Shown here: piece by piece, positions 26,901 through 34,184 of the stretch
How positions within the stretch are numbered: position 1 is the first letter of the stretch
Layout of the letters: every line of letters starts with the position of its first letter
Origin: an uncultured Clostridia bacterium
GTDB lineage: Bacteria; Bacillota; Clostridia; TANB77; CAG-508
Direction of reading: 5' to 3'
Length of the DNA stretch: 34,750 nt
Assembly (NCBI GenBank): GCA_944389715.1
Contig: CALXNI010000090.1
Location: 1 to 34,750 of the forward strand
Notes under the pieces: model-generated
What the model was told of the DNA's origin: nothing
The model's database searches: none
The model's input: the letters and a program-made list of their open reading frames with translations, nothing else
Program-made: the position numbers and the translations under genes

Positions 26901-28190
26901 ATATTAAATTTAGGGGCGGATTCATTAACTTTAATGAGAATAGTTTCAAAATTATTGGAAAATAACTATGAGGTAAGTATACAGAAATTCTACGAACAAA
27001 AAACAATAAAACAGATTAATAATACTTTAAATTCTCAAAATAATGATGTAGACAGTTTAGAAGCAAACTTATATTATAAATTTGAAAATAAAGAACATGG
27101 AGAAAAAATATCTTTTAATAACATACTTTTAACAGGGGCAACAGGTTTTTTGGGAATACATATATTGCATGATATTATAAAAAATACTAATGCAAATGTA
27201 TATTGCTTAATTAGAGACAAAGAAAATACAGATGCTAAAACAAGATTAATTAATAAATTAAAATTTTATTTTAATGATGAAATGCTAGAATATATGGATA
27301 ATCGAATAAGTGTTATAAAAGGTGATATTACAAAGGAAAGATTAGGACTAGAAGAAGAACAGTATAAGAGTATTGGATATAAAATAGATTTAGCAATACA
27401 TTCTGCAGCAATTGTAAATCATTATGGAAAAAAAGAAATATTTGAATTAGTAAATATTACTGGTACAAACAATATAATAAAATTTTGCAAAGATTTTAAT
27501 ATAAAACTTAACTATATTTCTACAATTTCAGTCTCAGCAGATTTTATAATGAACAGAAATATAACAGAAGAATTTAATGAGCATTCATTATACATAGGAC
27601 AAGACTACAAGAAAAACATATATGTAAGGACTAAATTTGAGGCAGAATATAACTTATATAAAGAAATGGAAAAGGGATTAAAAGTAGCAACATATAGGCT
27701 TGGAAATATAACAGCAAGAATTACAGATGGTAAATTCCAAGAAAATGATTACCAAAATGCCTTTCTAAATAGAATATTATCATTAATTAAGCTAGGAAAA
27801 ACAACAGAAGAATTATTAAAATATGAGTTTGATATGAGCCCTGTAGATGAATGTAGTTACTTTATAACACAAATAATGCAATATGAAAATAGTTATAATA
27901 GAGTATTTCACATTATAAACAATAATCAAATAAACTTAAAACAATTGCTAGATAATTTAAATTTAAAGAATTTAACAGTAGTATCAGGACAAGAATTAAA
28001 AGAAATCATAAAAAAAGAAAAAAACAAATTAGGATTAATAAATGATATTACAAATAATGCATCAATTAATAAATTTATTAAAATAAATTCAGATGAAAGC
28101 ATTAGATATTTAAATAATCTTAATTTAGCATGGAAAAAAATAGATAAAAAATACTTACAAAATACAATAACTAAATATTTAAATATATGA
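23937..28190 (+). CDS. Single-module NRPS with reductase end: C-A(Thr)-T-R
   Basis: A 1417-residue cytoplasmic synthetase. Condensation domain (about 1-430) with SHLISDAWT (His133, Asp137) in place of HHxxxDG. Adenylation domain (about 450-960) with TSGSTGTPKG (603 on), NMYGITETT, the YKGRIDNQVKIRGFRVE region and catalytic Lys940 in NGKIDRKAL. My alignment to GrsA gives specificity residues D-F-W-N-I-G-M-V-H, the code known for threonine. Carrier domain with phosphopantetheine Ser996 in LGADSLTLM. Thioester reductase (about 1060-1417) with LLTGATGFLG, and Tyr1229/Lys1233 as the YxxxK pair. The leading C domain suggests an acyl or upstream donor joined to Thr, then reductive release as an aldehyde or alcohol. 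Intact frame with no in-frame CGG. Followed at 9 bases by a two-component pair. Confidence 0.88.
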   Translation: MKECYNLTDPQKSIWFTEQLYKGTNISNISGTVKINRKVNFKALEEAAKLLVKDNEALRTKIFMDKNNIPKQYFMEYKDFNVDLVNVENEVELNILINKLSKKPFTCNSEYLFRFTMFRFPDGKGGCNIIYSHLISDAWTTTLICNRFIDNYKRILNNENLESEQFSYVSYIKDEEKYVSSEKYIKDKEYWQEKYSKIPELATLSNKTNKKLDSSANRLEFKINSKKYAEITEFCKDNKISIYTFFMSIYSIYISRITKLDKIILGTPILNRRNVKEKNTIGMYVSTIPMDINVNEQKTAIQLFDDTTKEIMKTFRHQRYPYIKLLQYIREKFNVNRGLYDVIISYQNAKTKAEESVIPYVSSWQFNGNISETLNIHILDVDNTKRLNIFYDYQTSKLTKGEVENIHKRILYIIEQIIKNKEILIENIDIVTKEEKKIIEKLNKTDAQYPKNKTVTQLFEEQVRKTPDKIAVCIDNKKITYKELNKQANKLAHFLIKKGIKQDMPVAIRINKSIEMIIGIIAIIKAGGCYLPIDLSYPEERVKFMLKDSKAKVLLTNSKCINNCDMNLDIEIINLDNKSIYSKDSKNLKTVNKPDDLLYIIYTSGSTGTPKGAMITHKNVVRLMKNNKFLFDFSEKDIWTMFHSVAFDFSVWEMYGALLYGGKLVLVPENIAKSPKQFLDLLRKEKVTILNQTPTFFYNLLDQEIKEKDNNLKVRYIIFGGEALKPNLIKPWKNKYKSTKLINMYGITETTVHVTFKELSDNDLLSDKSNIGVPIPTLKTYILDEKLRMLPVGIEGEICVAGDGVCRGYLNREELNKIKFVDNPYKKGEKLYRSADSAVLGEDGNLYYKGRIDNQVKIRGFRVELGEIETKLLRHPKISKCVVLEDKKSDKDSHLVAYIVCNGDVKIEELKEYMKSLVPVYMIPNYFVKLDDLPINSNGKIDRKALKNTRYTIEKETKYEAPRNDFEKCLKKIIEEEMQIQNVGINDDILNLGADSLTLMRIVSKLLENNYEVSIQKFYEQKTIKQINNTLNSQNNDVDSLEANLYYKFENKEHGEKISFNNILLTGATGFLGIHILHDIIKNTNANVYCLIRDKENTDAKTRLINKLKFYFNDEMLEYMDNRISVIKGDITKERLGLEEEQYKSIGYKIDLAIHSAAIVNHYGKKEIFELVNITGTNNIIKFCKDFNIKLNYISTISVSADFIMNRNITEEFNEHSLYIGQDYKKNIYVRTKFEAEYNLYKEMEKGLKVATYRLGNITARITDGKFQENDYQNAFLNRILSLIKLGKTTEELLKYEFDMSPVDECSYFITQIMQYENSYNRVFHIINNNQINLKQLLDNLNLKNLTVVSGQELKEIIKKEKNKLGLINDITNNASINKFIKINSDESIRYLNNLNLAWKKIDKKYLQNTITKYLNI

Positions 28191-28199
28191 GGTACTAAA

Positions 28200-30150
28200 A
28201 TGAGTAAAAGTAGAAATATAAATACAAGTAAAATAGCAAAATTCTATTTAACAATTCCATTAATAATAAGCATAATATTATATATTCTTTTACCCACTAT
28301 TTTAAATTATCCAATTGGCTCAATAGATAATAAGTTTCAACAAGAAATTGATGGAATGACATATTCAATGCAATTTTTATTGATGAGTAGTGTATGCTTT
28401 TTGCTAGGAACAATTGTATTAGTAATAAATATAAATAAAATTAATAAATTATTAGCTGCTCTAGAGAAAGAAAAAAATAAAAAACAGGTATTAGTTCAGA
28501 AAATAACAAGCCTATGCGTAAAGTTACCTATTAGATTATACATTACCCAGATAATAGTACCTTTAGTGTTTATACCAACTATATTATTGGTAAGAGGTGT
28601 TGAATTTATAGTAGTACTAAAAATATCTAGTATCTTTATACTATTTTTAACATTTTCGGCAGTTTTATCTTATGTATTTTCGCAAGGAGAATTTAAAAAG
28701 CTAATTATAAAAATATACGAAAATCAAGTAGATTTAGAAAATAATATTATAAAAGAAAAACCAAAACTTAGCATAAAAACAAAAATTGTTTTAGAATTAT
28801 TGCCATTAATAATTATTTCCTTAATTTTCACTTCGCTCATTTCATATACAATGAATTCTGAAATTATAGGAGATGTAAAATATAACAGTTATAAAAATGA
28901 ATTAGAAAGAATTTTTGACAAAGGCATATATAAGGATAAAAATGAAATAATAAATAGTTTAAAATCAATAAAATTAATAGATGAGAATAGTACACAATTT
29001 ATAGTAGATGAAAATGGAAATAGTTTTAGTTTAAATAGTAATATTCAATTATCCAATTTTTTTATAAAATATTTGTTAGAGAACAAAGAAGGAAATAGAA
29101 CATATGATTATTATTGTATAGATAGAGAAGGAGCTTTTATACCAGTTAAAACAAATAGCGAAACATATTATGTAGGAGTATCATATCCAACAACCTCTTA
29201 TATGTATATAAAAATGCTAGGTATATCAGCAACTGCACTTTTGGTGATAATATTTGTAACATTATATTATATAGCAAAATCTCTGGGAAAAGATATTAAA
29301 CTAATAACACTAGGATTAAACAAAATAATCGAGCAAAATGACTTAACATATAATTTAACAGTAACTTCTAATGATGAAACAGGAGAACTTACAAATTCAT
29401 TTAACGAAATACAAGAACTTACTAAAAAACATATTAAAGAAATAAGAGAAAATCAAGATTTAATAGTAAGACAAGGAAAATTATCAATACTTGGAGAAAT
29501 GGCAGGAGGTATGGCACACGATATTAATAATCCAGCATCTGCCATAAATATGTCAATAGATTGTTTATACGAAATTGATAATAAAGAGGATAGAGCAAAA
29601 ATATTAGACAATATGAAAGAATGTACAAAAAGAATACTAGCAATAGTTAGTAGTGTAAGAGACCAGTTCAGAAATTTAGGAGATACAAAGAAAAGCAACT
29701 TTTTATTATCAGATGTATTTAAAAATATAAAAATAGTTATGCAAAACCAACTAACAAAATATAATTGTACATTAAAAATAAATTGTGACAGTAATATAAA
29801 AGTTTATGGTGAAATTAATAAATTAAATCAAGTAATTAGCAATATAGTTATGAACAGTATTTTAGCATACAAAGATATAAATAAAAAAGGTGAAGTAACT
29901 ATTGATGTTGTAGAAGATGAAAAATATAACATAATAAAAATAAAAGATGAGGCAGGAGGAATACCAGAAAAAATTAGAAACAAATTATTTGAAAAAATAT
30001 TAACAACAAGAGGAACACAAGGAACAGGCCTTCGGACTATATTTAGCTAAGCCAATTATAGAAGATGAGTTTGGTGGGGAGATATATTTTGAAACAGAAA
30101 CAAATAAAGGAACAACATTTTATATAAAATTAAAGAAAGTGGAGGAATAA
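28200..30150 (+). CDS. Membrane sensor histidine kinase, read with +1 shift at CGG
   Basis: A 649-residue kinase. Hydrophobic segments lie at about 13-35, 54-76, 110-130, 135-160 and 198-222. An outside sensing domain (about 223-330) is followed by a last membrane helix (about 332-355), a HAMP-like linker, then the dimerisation domain with His440 in GGMAHDINNPASAIN. The ATPase domain has NQVISNIVMNSILAYKD (N box) and KDEAGGIPEKI (G1). The zero frame ends GTQGTGL then CGG ACT ATA TTT AGC TAA. Skipping C30033 completes GTGLGLYLAKPIIEDEFGG, the G2 box and final helix, and ends two bases before the response regulator ATG. It begins 9 bases after the NRPS stop and is probably co-transcribed, so it may sense or control the NRPS product. 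Confidence 0.9.
30033..30036 (+). other. +1 frameshift / quadruplet site in the kinase gene (CGGA = Gly)
   Basis: Codons read GGC CTT CGGA CTA TAT. Codon 612 is CGG. The zero frame stops five codons later. The +1 reading restores the GTGLGL ATP-binding motif and the last 38 residues. Confidence 0.9.
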
Positions 30151-30152
30151 AA

Positions 30153-31166
30153 ATGGAATTGAATTATAAGGATACAAAAGTACTTTTAATTGATGATGAT
30201 GAAAATTACGGATTTGCATTAAAAACTTTATTAGGGTCTAAAGGACTAAATATAAGTAGTTTTACAAATCCAGAGGAGGCTCTTAAAAATTTACAAACAC
30301 AATCTGTAGATATTATTCTTCTTGATTATTATATGCCTGAAATGACAGGAGAGGAATTTTTAAAAAAATTCAGAGAGTTTAATAATGAAACAATTGTATA
30401 TTTACAAACAGCATTTTCAGAAGAGAAACCAGAATTAGAAATGTTAGGAACTCTTAATATACAAGGATATATAGACAAAAACAAAGAACCAAACGAAATA
30501 TTCTTGGAAATAGCATCAGGAATAAAAATGAGTGAATTAATGAAAACAATAAAAAAACAAGAAATGCAGTTAGATGCACATGAATATAGGAATCAATTTT
30601 TGGGGAAATTCTTAAATACATTGATTGGAGAGATAGGAGAAAAGAGCTTTGCAATGACAGGAAACATATTAGCTTTAGAAGAATTTGCAGAAGAAATTTC
30701 TCCAGATGAAAGAGAAATATATAATAGAAGTATAGATAACATAAAAAGTTCAACAAAAAAATTAAATGAATTGATTAAATCATTAGAATTAGATAGAGAA
30801 AACATTACAGTAAGTGAATTGAAAAACATGTTAACAAATTTATTTGAAATAACTTTTACTGCAAAAGATATAAAACTAAACTTTAAAAATAATACTAATA
30901 ATGAGTATTTAATAATCCCTACAGATATAAAAGTGATTATATACATATTAGTTGATATAATAGAATATTTAATTGAAAAGCAAGAAAAAGAGATTGATAT
31001 TTTATGTGACAAAGACGAAAAATCCATAATAATAAAAATATGTAATGAAATTGAAAATGAAGATTTGTTTAAAAAAATTAATAAATTAGCTATTTTTGAT
31101 AAAAAAATAGAAGTTATAAATGAATACAATCAAATACTTTTAAGAATAAAAAAGGCGTTTTGCTAA
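30153..31166 (+). CDS. Response regulator with degenerate kinase-like output domain
   Basis: A 337-residue protein. The receiver domain (about 1-125) has VLLIDDDEN, phospho-acceptor Asp58 in ILLDYYMPEMTG, and the lysine of GYIDKNK. No DNA-binding domain follows. Residues 130-337 are helical then alpha/beta with NIKSSTKKLNELIKSLELDR and IYILVDIIEYLIEKQEKEID, which looks like a remnant of a histidine kinase dimerisation plus ATPase fold lacking the G boxes. It starts two bases after the corrected kinase stop and is surely its partner. It probably acts by protein contact, not directly as a transcription factor. A terminator overlaps its end. Confidence 0.8.
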   Translation: MELNYKDTKVLLIDDDENYGFALKTLLGSKGLNISSFTNPEEALKNLQTQSVDIILLDYYMPEMTGEEFLKKFREFNNETIVYLQTAFSEEKPELEMLGTLNIQGYIDKNKEPNEIFLEIASGIKMSELMKTIKKQEMQLDAHEYRNQFLGKFLNTLIGEIGEKSFAMTGNILALEEFAEEISPDEREIYNRSIDNIKSSTKKLNELIKSLELDRENITVSELKNMLTNLFEITFTAKDIKLNFKNNTNNEYLIIPTDIKVIIYILVDIIEYLIEKQEKEIDILCDKDEKSIIIKICNEIENEDLFKKINKLAIFDKKIEVINEYNQILLRIKKAFC

Positions 31167-31184
31167 TAACGCCTTAAATTTTGC
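31152..31184 (+). terminator. Terminator of the NRPS / two-component operon
   Basis: AAGGCGTT (31152-31159) pairs with AACGCCTT (31168-31175) followed by AAATTTT. The stop codon of the response regulator lies in the loop. Confidence 0.75.
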
Positions 31185-31185
31185 C

Positions 31186-31256
31186 CTGAACATTAACCTA
31201 ATACTAGAAGAATTTTAAAATAATATATTGTTTTATTAACACATATCCTATATAAT
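31186..31256 (+). promoter_or_regulatory. pgsA promoter with shared upstream motif
   Basis: TTGTTT (31228-31233), a 17-base spacer and a perfect TATAAT (31251-31256). A 12-base motif CTGAACATTAAC (31186-31197) ends 30 bases before the -35. The same motif stands 31 bases before the -35 of the promoter at 11472-11500. Confidence 0.7.
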
Positions 31257-31286
31257 AAGAACAACAATAAAATGTGGGAGGTCTTT

Positions 31287-31890
31287 ATGAACTTACCAAA
31301 TAAACTTACAATATTTAGAATACTATTAGTACCAATAATGGTAATAGTACCTTATTTTAATATACAAAATAGTTATTTAGGAATGTCAATTTCATATTTG
31401 ATAATGAATTTAATATTTATTATTGCTTCATATACAGACCATTTGGATGGAAAACTAGCAAGAAAAAACAATCAAATAACTACATTTGGAAAATTTGCAG
31501 ACCCTTTGGCAGACAAAATATTAGTTTTGGCTGCAATGCTAATATTAGTAGAAGATGGAAATTTACCTGCATGGATACCTATAATAGTAATATTTAGAGA
31601 ATTTGTAGTATCAGGATATAGATTAGTAGCAGTAGAAAAAGGTGGAAAAGTAATAGCAGCTAGTATTTGGGGAAAACTAAAAACATTAACTCAAATGTTA
31701 GCAATTATATTGATGTTTATAAATATAAATGATACAAATAAATACGGAGCATTTATTAATGGAAACTTAACAGGTTTCCCATTAGTTATAAATATTTTAG
31801 CAACAGTATTAATGACAATTTCTGTAATTGCAACAATCTTTTCAGGCTGGGATTATGTAAAAAACCGGAAAAGATTTATTAAAAGGCTAA
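31287..31890 (+). CDS. pgsA: CDP-diacylglycerol--glycerol-3-phosphate phosphatidyltransferase, +1 shift at CGG near its end
   Basis: PgsA is a membrane enzyme that makes phosphatidylglycerol phosphate. The CDP-alcohol motif DHLDGKLAR then GKFADPLAD is complete. Membrane helices lie at about 5-25, 33-53, 80-100, 125-145 and 165-185. The ATG at 31287 is chosen because GGGAGG ends 6 bases upstream. The zero frame reads on past CGG 31866-31868 as RKRFIKRLIENREKGARPLF into a terminator hairpin, an unlikely protein end. Skipping the C gives KNGKDLLKG and a stop at 31888-31890, a normal PgsA tail, for a total of 200 residues. So here the shift shortens the product rather than lengthening it. PgsA and PlsX, both phospholipid enzymes, each carry a site. 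Confidence 0.9.
31866..31869 (+). other. +1 frameshift / quadruplet site in pgsA (CGGA = Gly)
   Basis: Codons read AAA AAC CGGA AAA GAT. Either frame stays open for a while, but only the +1 frame ends before the terminator hairpin and matches the usual length and sequence style of PgsA tails. Confidence 0.78.
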
Positions 31891-31899
31891 TAGAAAACA

Positions 31900-31930
31900 G
31901 GGAAAAAGGGGCCAGACCCCTTTTTCCCTA
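31900..31930 (+). terminator. Hairpin after pgsA
   Basis: GGGAAAAAGGGG (31900-31911) pairs perfectly with CCCCTTTTTCCC (31917-31928), loop CCAGA. It lies ten bases past the corrected pgsA stop. It resembles AAAAAGGGG-N5-CCCCTTTTT intergenic repeats found in many bacteria, so it may double as a REP element. Confidence 0.7.
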
Positions 31931-31946
31931 AAATTAGGAGGACTTA

Positions 31947-33926
31947 ATGGATAAAGATAAAGGTAAAAAACGTATTGCTGAAGTAAAGAGAGTAACAGCA
32001 TATTATGCAAAAAAATAGTATGATGAGGATGGCCCAGAAATAGCAGATTTTGAATATGATATGCTCATGAATGAGCTTAAAAATTTAGAAAGAGAATATC
32101 CAGAATTTATATCAAAAGATTCTTTAACTCAAAAAGTTGGGGGAACAGTTAAGGAAGGTTTTGAAAAAGTAACACATATTGTACCGCTTCAAAGCTTGCA
32201 AGATGTGTTTTCTTTTGATGAAATATATAGTTTTGACGAAAGAATGAAAAAATTTGATAAAGATATAAAATATGTTGTAGAAACAAAGATAGATGGATTA
32301 TCAGTTGCTTTAGAATACAAAAATGGTGAATTTATAAAAGGCGCAACTAGAGGAAATGGACAAGTTGGAGAAGATATTACAGACAATTTAAAAACTATAA
32401 AAAACATACCTCAAAAATTAAAAGAGAATATAGATATAATTGTGAGGGGAGAAGTGTTTATATCTAAAAAGGACTTTGATGAATTAAATGAAAAACAAGA
32501 TGAAGAAAATAAATTTGCAAATGCAAGGAATTTAGCTGCTGGCTCACTTAGACAATTAGATAGTAAAATTACCGCTACAAGACCTTTGGACATTTATATT
32601 TTTAATGTTCAAAAAAGTGATACAATAAAATTTACATCACACTATGAGTCACTTGTATATTTGGAGAAATTAGGGTTTAATGTAAATCCAATAAAAGTTT
32701 TATGTAATAATATAGAAGAAGCAATAAAGGAAGTAGAAAAAATAGGAAACACAAGAGAAAAAATACCTTTTGGAATAGATGGAGCAGTTATAAAAGTAGA
32801 TGATTTAAATTTAAGAGAAGAAATAGGAACAACATTTAAAGTCCCAAAATGGGCAATTGCATATAAATATCCTCCAGAACAAAAAGAAACTATTTTAAAG
32901 GATATAATATGTAATGTTGGAAGAACAGGAGTTATTACACCAATGGCAATACTAGAACCAGTTATTGTTGCAGGATCTAAAATCTCTAAAACTACACTCC
33001 ATAACGAAGATTTTATAAAAGAAAAAGATTTAAAAATTGGAGACCATGTTCTAATACAAAAAGCAGGTGATGTTATACCAGAAGTTGTAAAAGTATTAAA
33101 AGAAAAAAGAACAGGAAAAGAAAAAGAATTCGAAATGCCAAAAAAATGCCCGGTTTGTGGCGCAGAAGCAGTAAGAGAAGAGGGAGAAGCGGCTGTTAGA
33201 TGCATAGGTGTTGAATGTAAGGCTCAAAATTTAAGAAATATAATTCATTTTGCTTCAAAAGAAGGAATGAATATAGAAGGATTAGGGGAAAAAATTGTAG
33301 AACAATTGTATGATAATGGATTAATAGAAACAATTGCGGATATATACTATTTAAAACAAAAAGACATAGAAAGTTTAAAAAAAGACGGAAAGAAATTTGC
33401 TAGTAATTTAATAGAGGCAATAGAAAAAAGCAAAGATAATGACTTAGATAGATTAATTTGTGCTTTAGGAATAAGGCATATAGGAACTAAATCTGCAAAA
33501 ACACTTGCAAAAAGATTTAAGTCAATTGATGGACTTACTAATGCAACGCTTGAAGAATTAATAATAACAGACGATGTAGGAGAAATAACAGCAAAAAGTA
33601 TATATGAATTTTTTAAACAAGAGCAAACTATTGATTTAATTAACAAATTAAAAAATGCAAATGTTAACATGAATTTAAAGGAAAATGAAAAAGCTGATAA
33701 TAGATTTGAAGGGAAAACGTTTGTACTTACAGGAACATTAGAAAAATACACTAGGGACGAAGCAAGTAAAATTATTGAAGACTTTGGAGGTAAAACTTCC
33801 AGTTCGGTTTCTAAAAAAACTGATTATGTTTTGGCTGGTGAGGAGGCAGGAAGCAAACTTACAAAGGCAGAGAGTTTAGGAGTAAAAATAATATCAGAAC
33901 AAGAATTTGAAAAAATGATAAAATAA
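31947..33926 (+). CDS. ligA: NAD-dependent DNA ligase with an in-frame TAG at codon 24
   Basis: LigA seals nicks during replication and repair. Counting the TAG as one residue it has 659 positions. Domain Ia (about 1-65) contains ...AYYAKK, TAG, YDEDGPEIADFEYDMLMNEL. The adenylation domain has catalytic Lys114 in ETKIDGLSVALE, then ANARNLAAGSLRQLD. The zinc finger has CPVCG and CIGVEC, HhH motifs follow, and a BRCT domain (about 590-659) reads FEGKTFVLTGTLEKYTRDEA. The TAG (32016-32018) replaces the residue that aligns with Tyr22 of the E. coli enzyme, a conserved NAD contact. A strong AGGAGG at 31936-31941 sets the ATG at 31947. No good ribosome site was seen for the internal ATG at 32061. 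The enzyme is normally essential, so readthrough or a base error is more likely than a dead gene. Confidence 0.85.
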
Positions 33927-34090
33927 ATTGTAATTTGTTGTATAGAGATTAGAGATTAGAGGTTGGAGATTAGAAATTAATTGCAAACGTTGTAGGGGTC
34001 GCCGCCACGGCGACCCGCATATCAATATTTAAGGGTCGCCCAGGGGTGCGACCCCTACAGATTTAAAATCAATTTAATCACACAATTTCC
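33927..34090 (+). repeat. Composite intergenic repeat, copy 3, with heptamer tract
   Basis: AATTGTAATTTGTTGTATAG is followed by 7-base units (GAGATTA, GAGATTA, GAGGTTG, GAGATTA; about 33946-33976). Then comes the double-hairpin block beginning TTGCAAACGTTGTAGGGG (33981 on). Compared with copies 1 and 2 it lacks one C in the first hairpin loop. It is the inverted equivalent of 2243-2510 minus the middle hairpins. Confidence 0.85.
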
Positions 34091-34104
34091 AATTTCCACA
34101 ACAA

Positions 34105-34133
34105 TTGCTTAAAAATAAAATTTATGATATTAT
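34105..34133 (+). promoter_or_regulatory. Promoter of the cca gene
   Basis: TTGCTT (34105-34110), a 17-base spacer and TATTAT (34128-34133) lie about 50 bases before the ATG at 34185. Confidence 0.5.
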
Positions 34134-34184
34134 CAATTGTATATTTAGGTTAAAAAAACAAATACTTAATATTAGGGTAAAGTT

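Noticed and set aside
31272..31286. pgsA start at ATG 31272
   Set aside because: The GGGAGG ribosome site overlaps this extension; ATG 31287 has the right spacing and family N-terminus.
1113..31890. Random assembly indels as the cause of the broken genes
   Set aside because: All eight events are a C placed before GGN at a codon edge, none in A/T runs, and the surrounding bases share no other motif. It cannot be fully excluded without reads.
1113..31890. CGG reassigned to another single amino acid (Trp or Gln, as reported in some bacteria)
   Set aside because: A triplet reassignment would not restore frame; each site needs four bases for one residue.
31869..31931. Basic C-terminal tail of PgsA (RKRFIKRL...)
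   Set aside because: It is the zero-frame reading past CGG and runs through a terminator hairpin.
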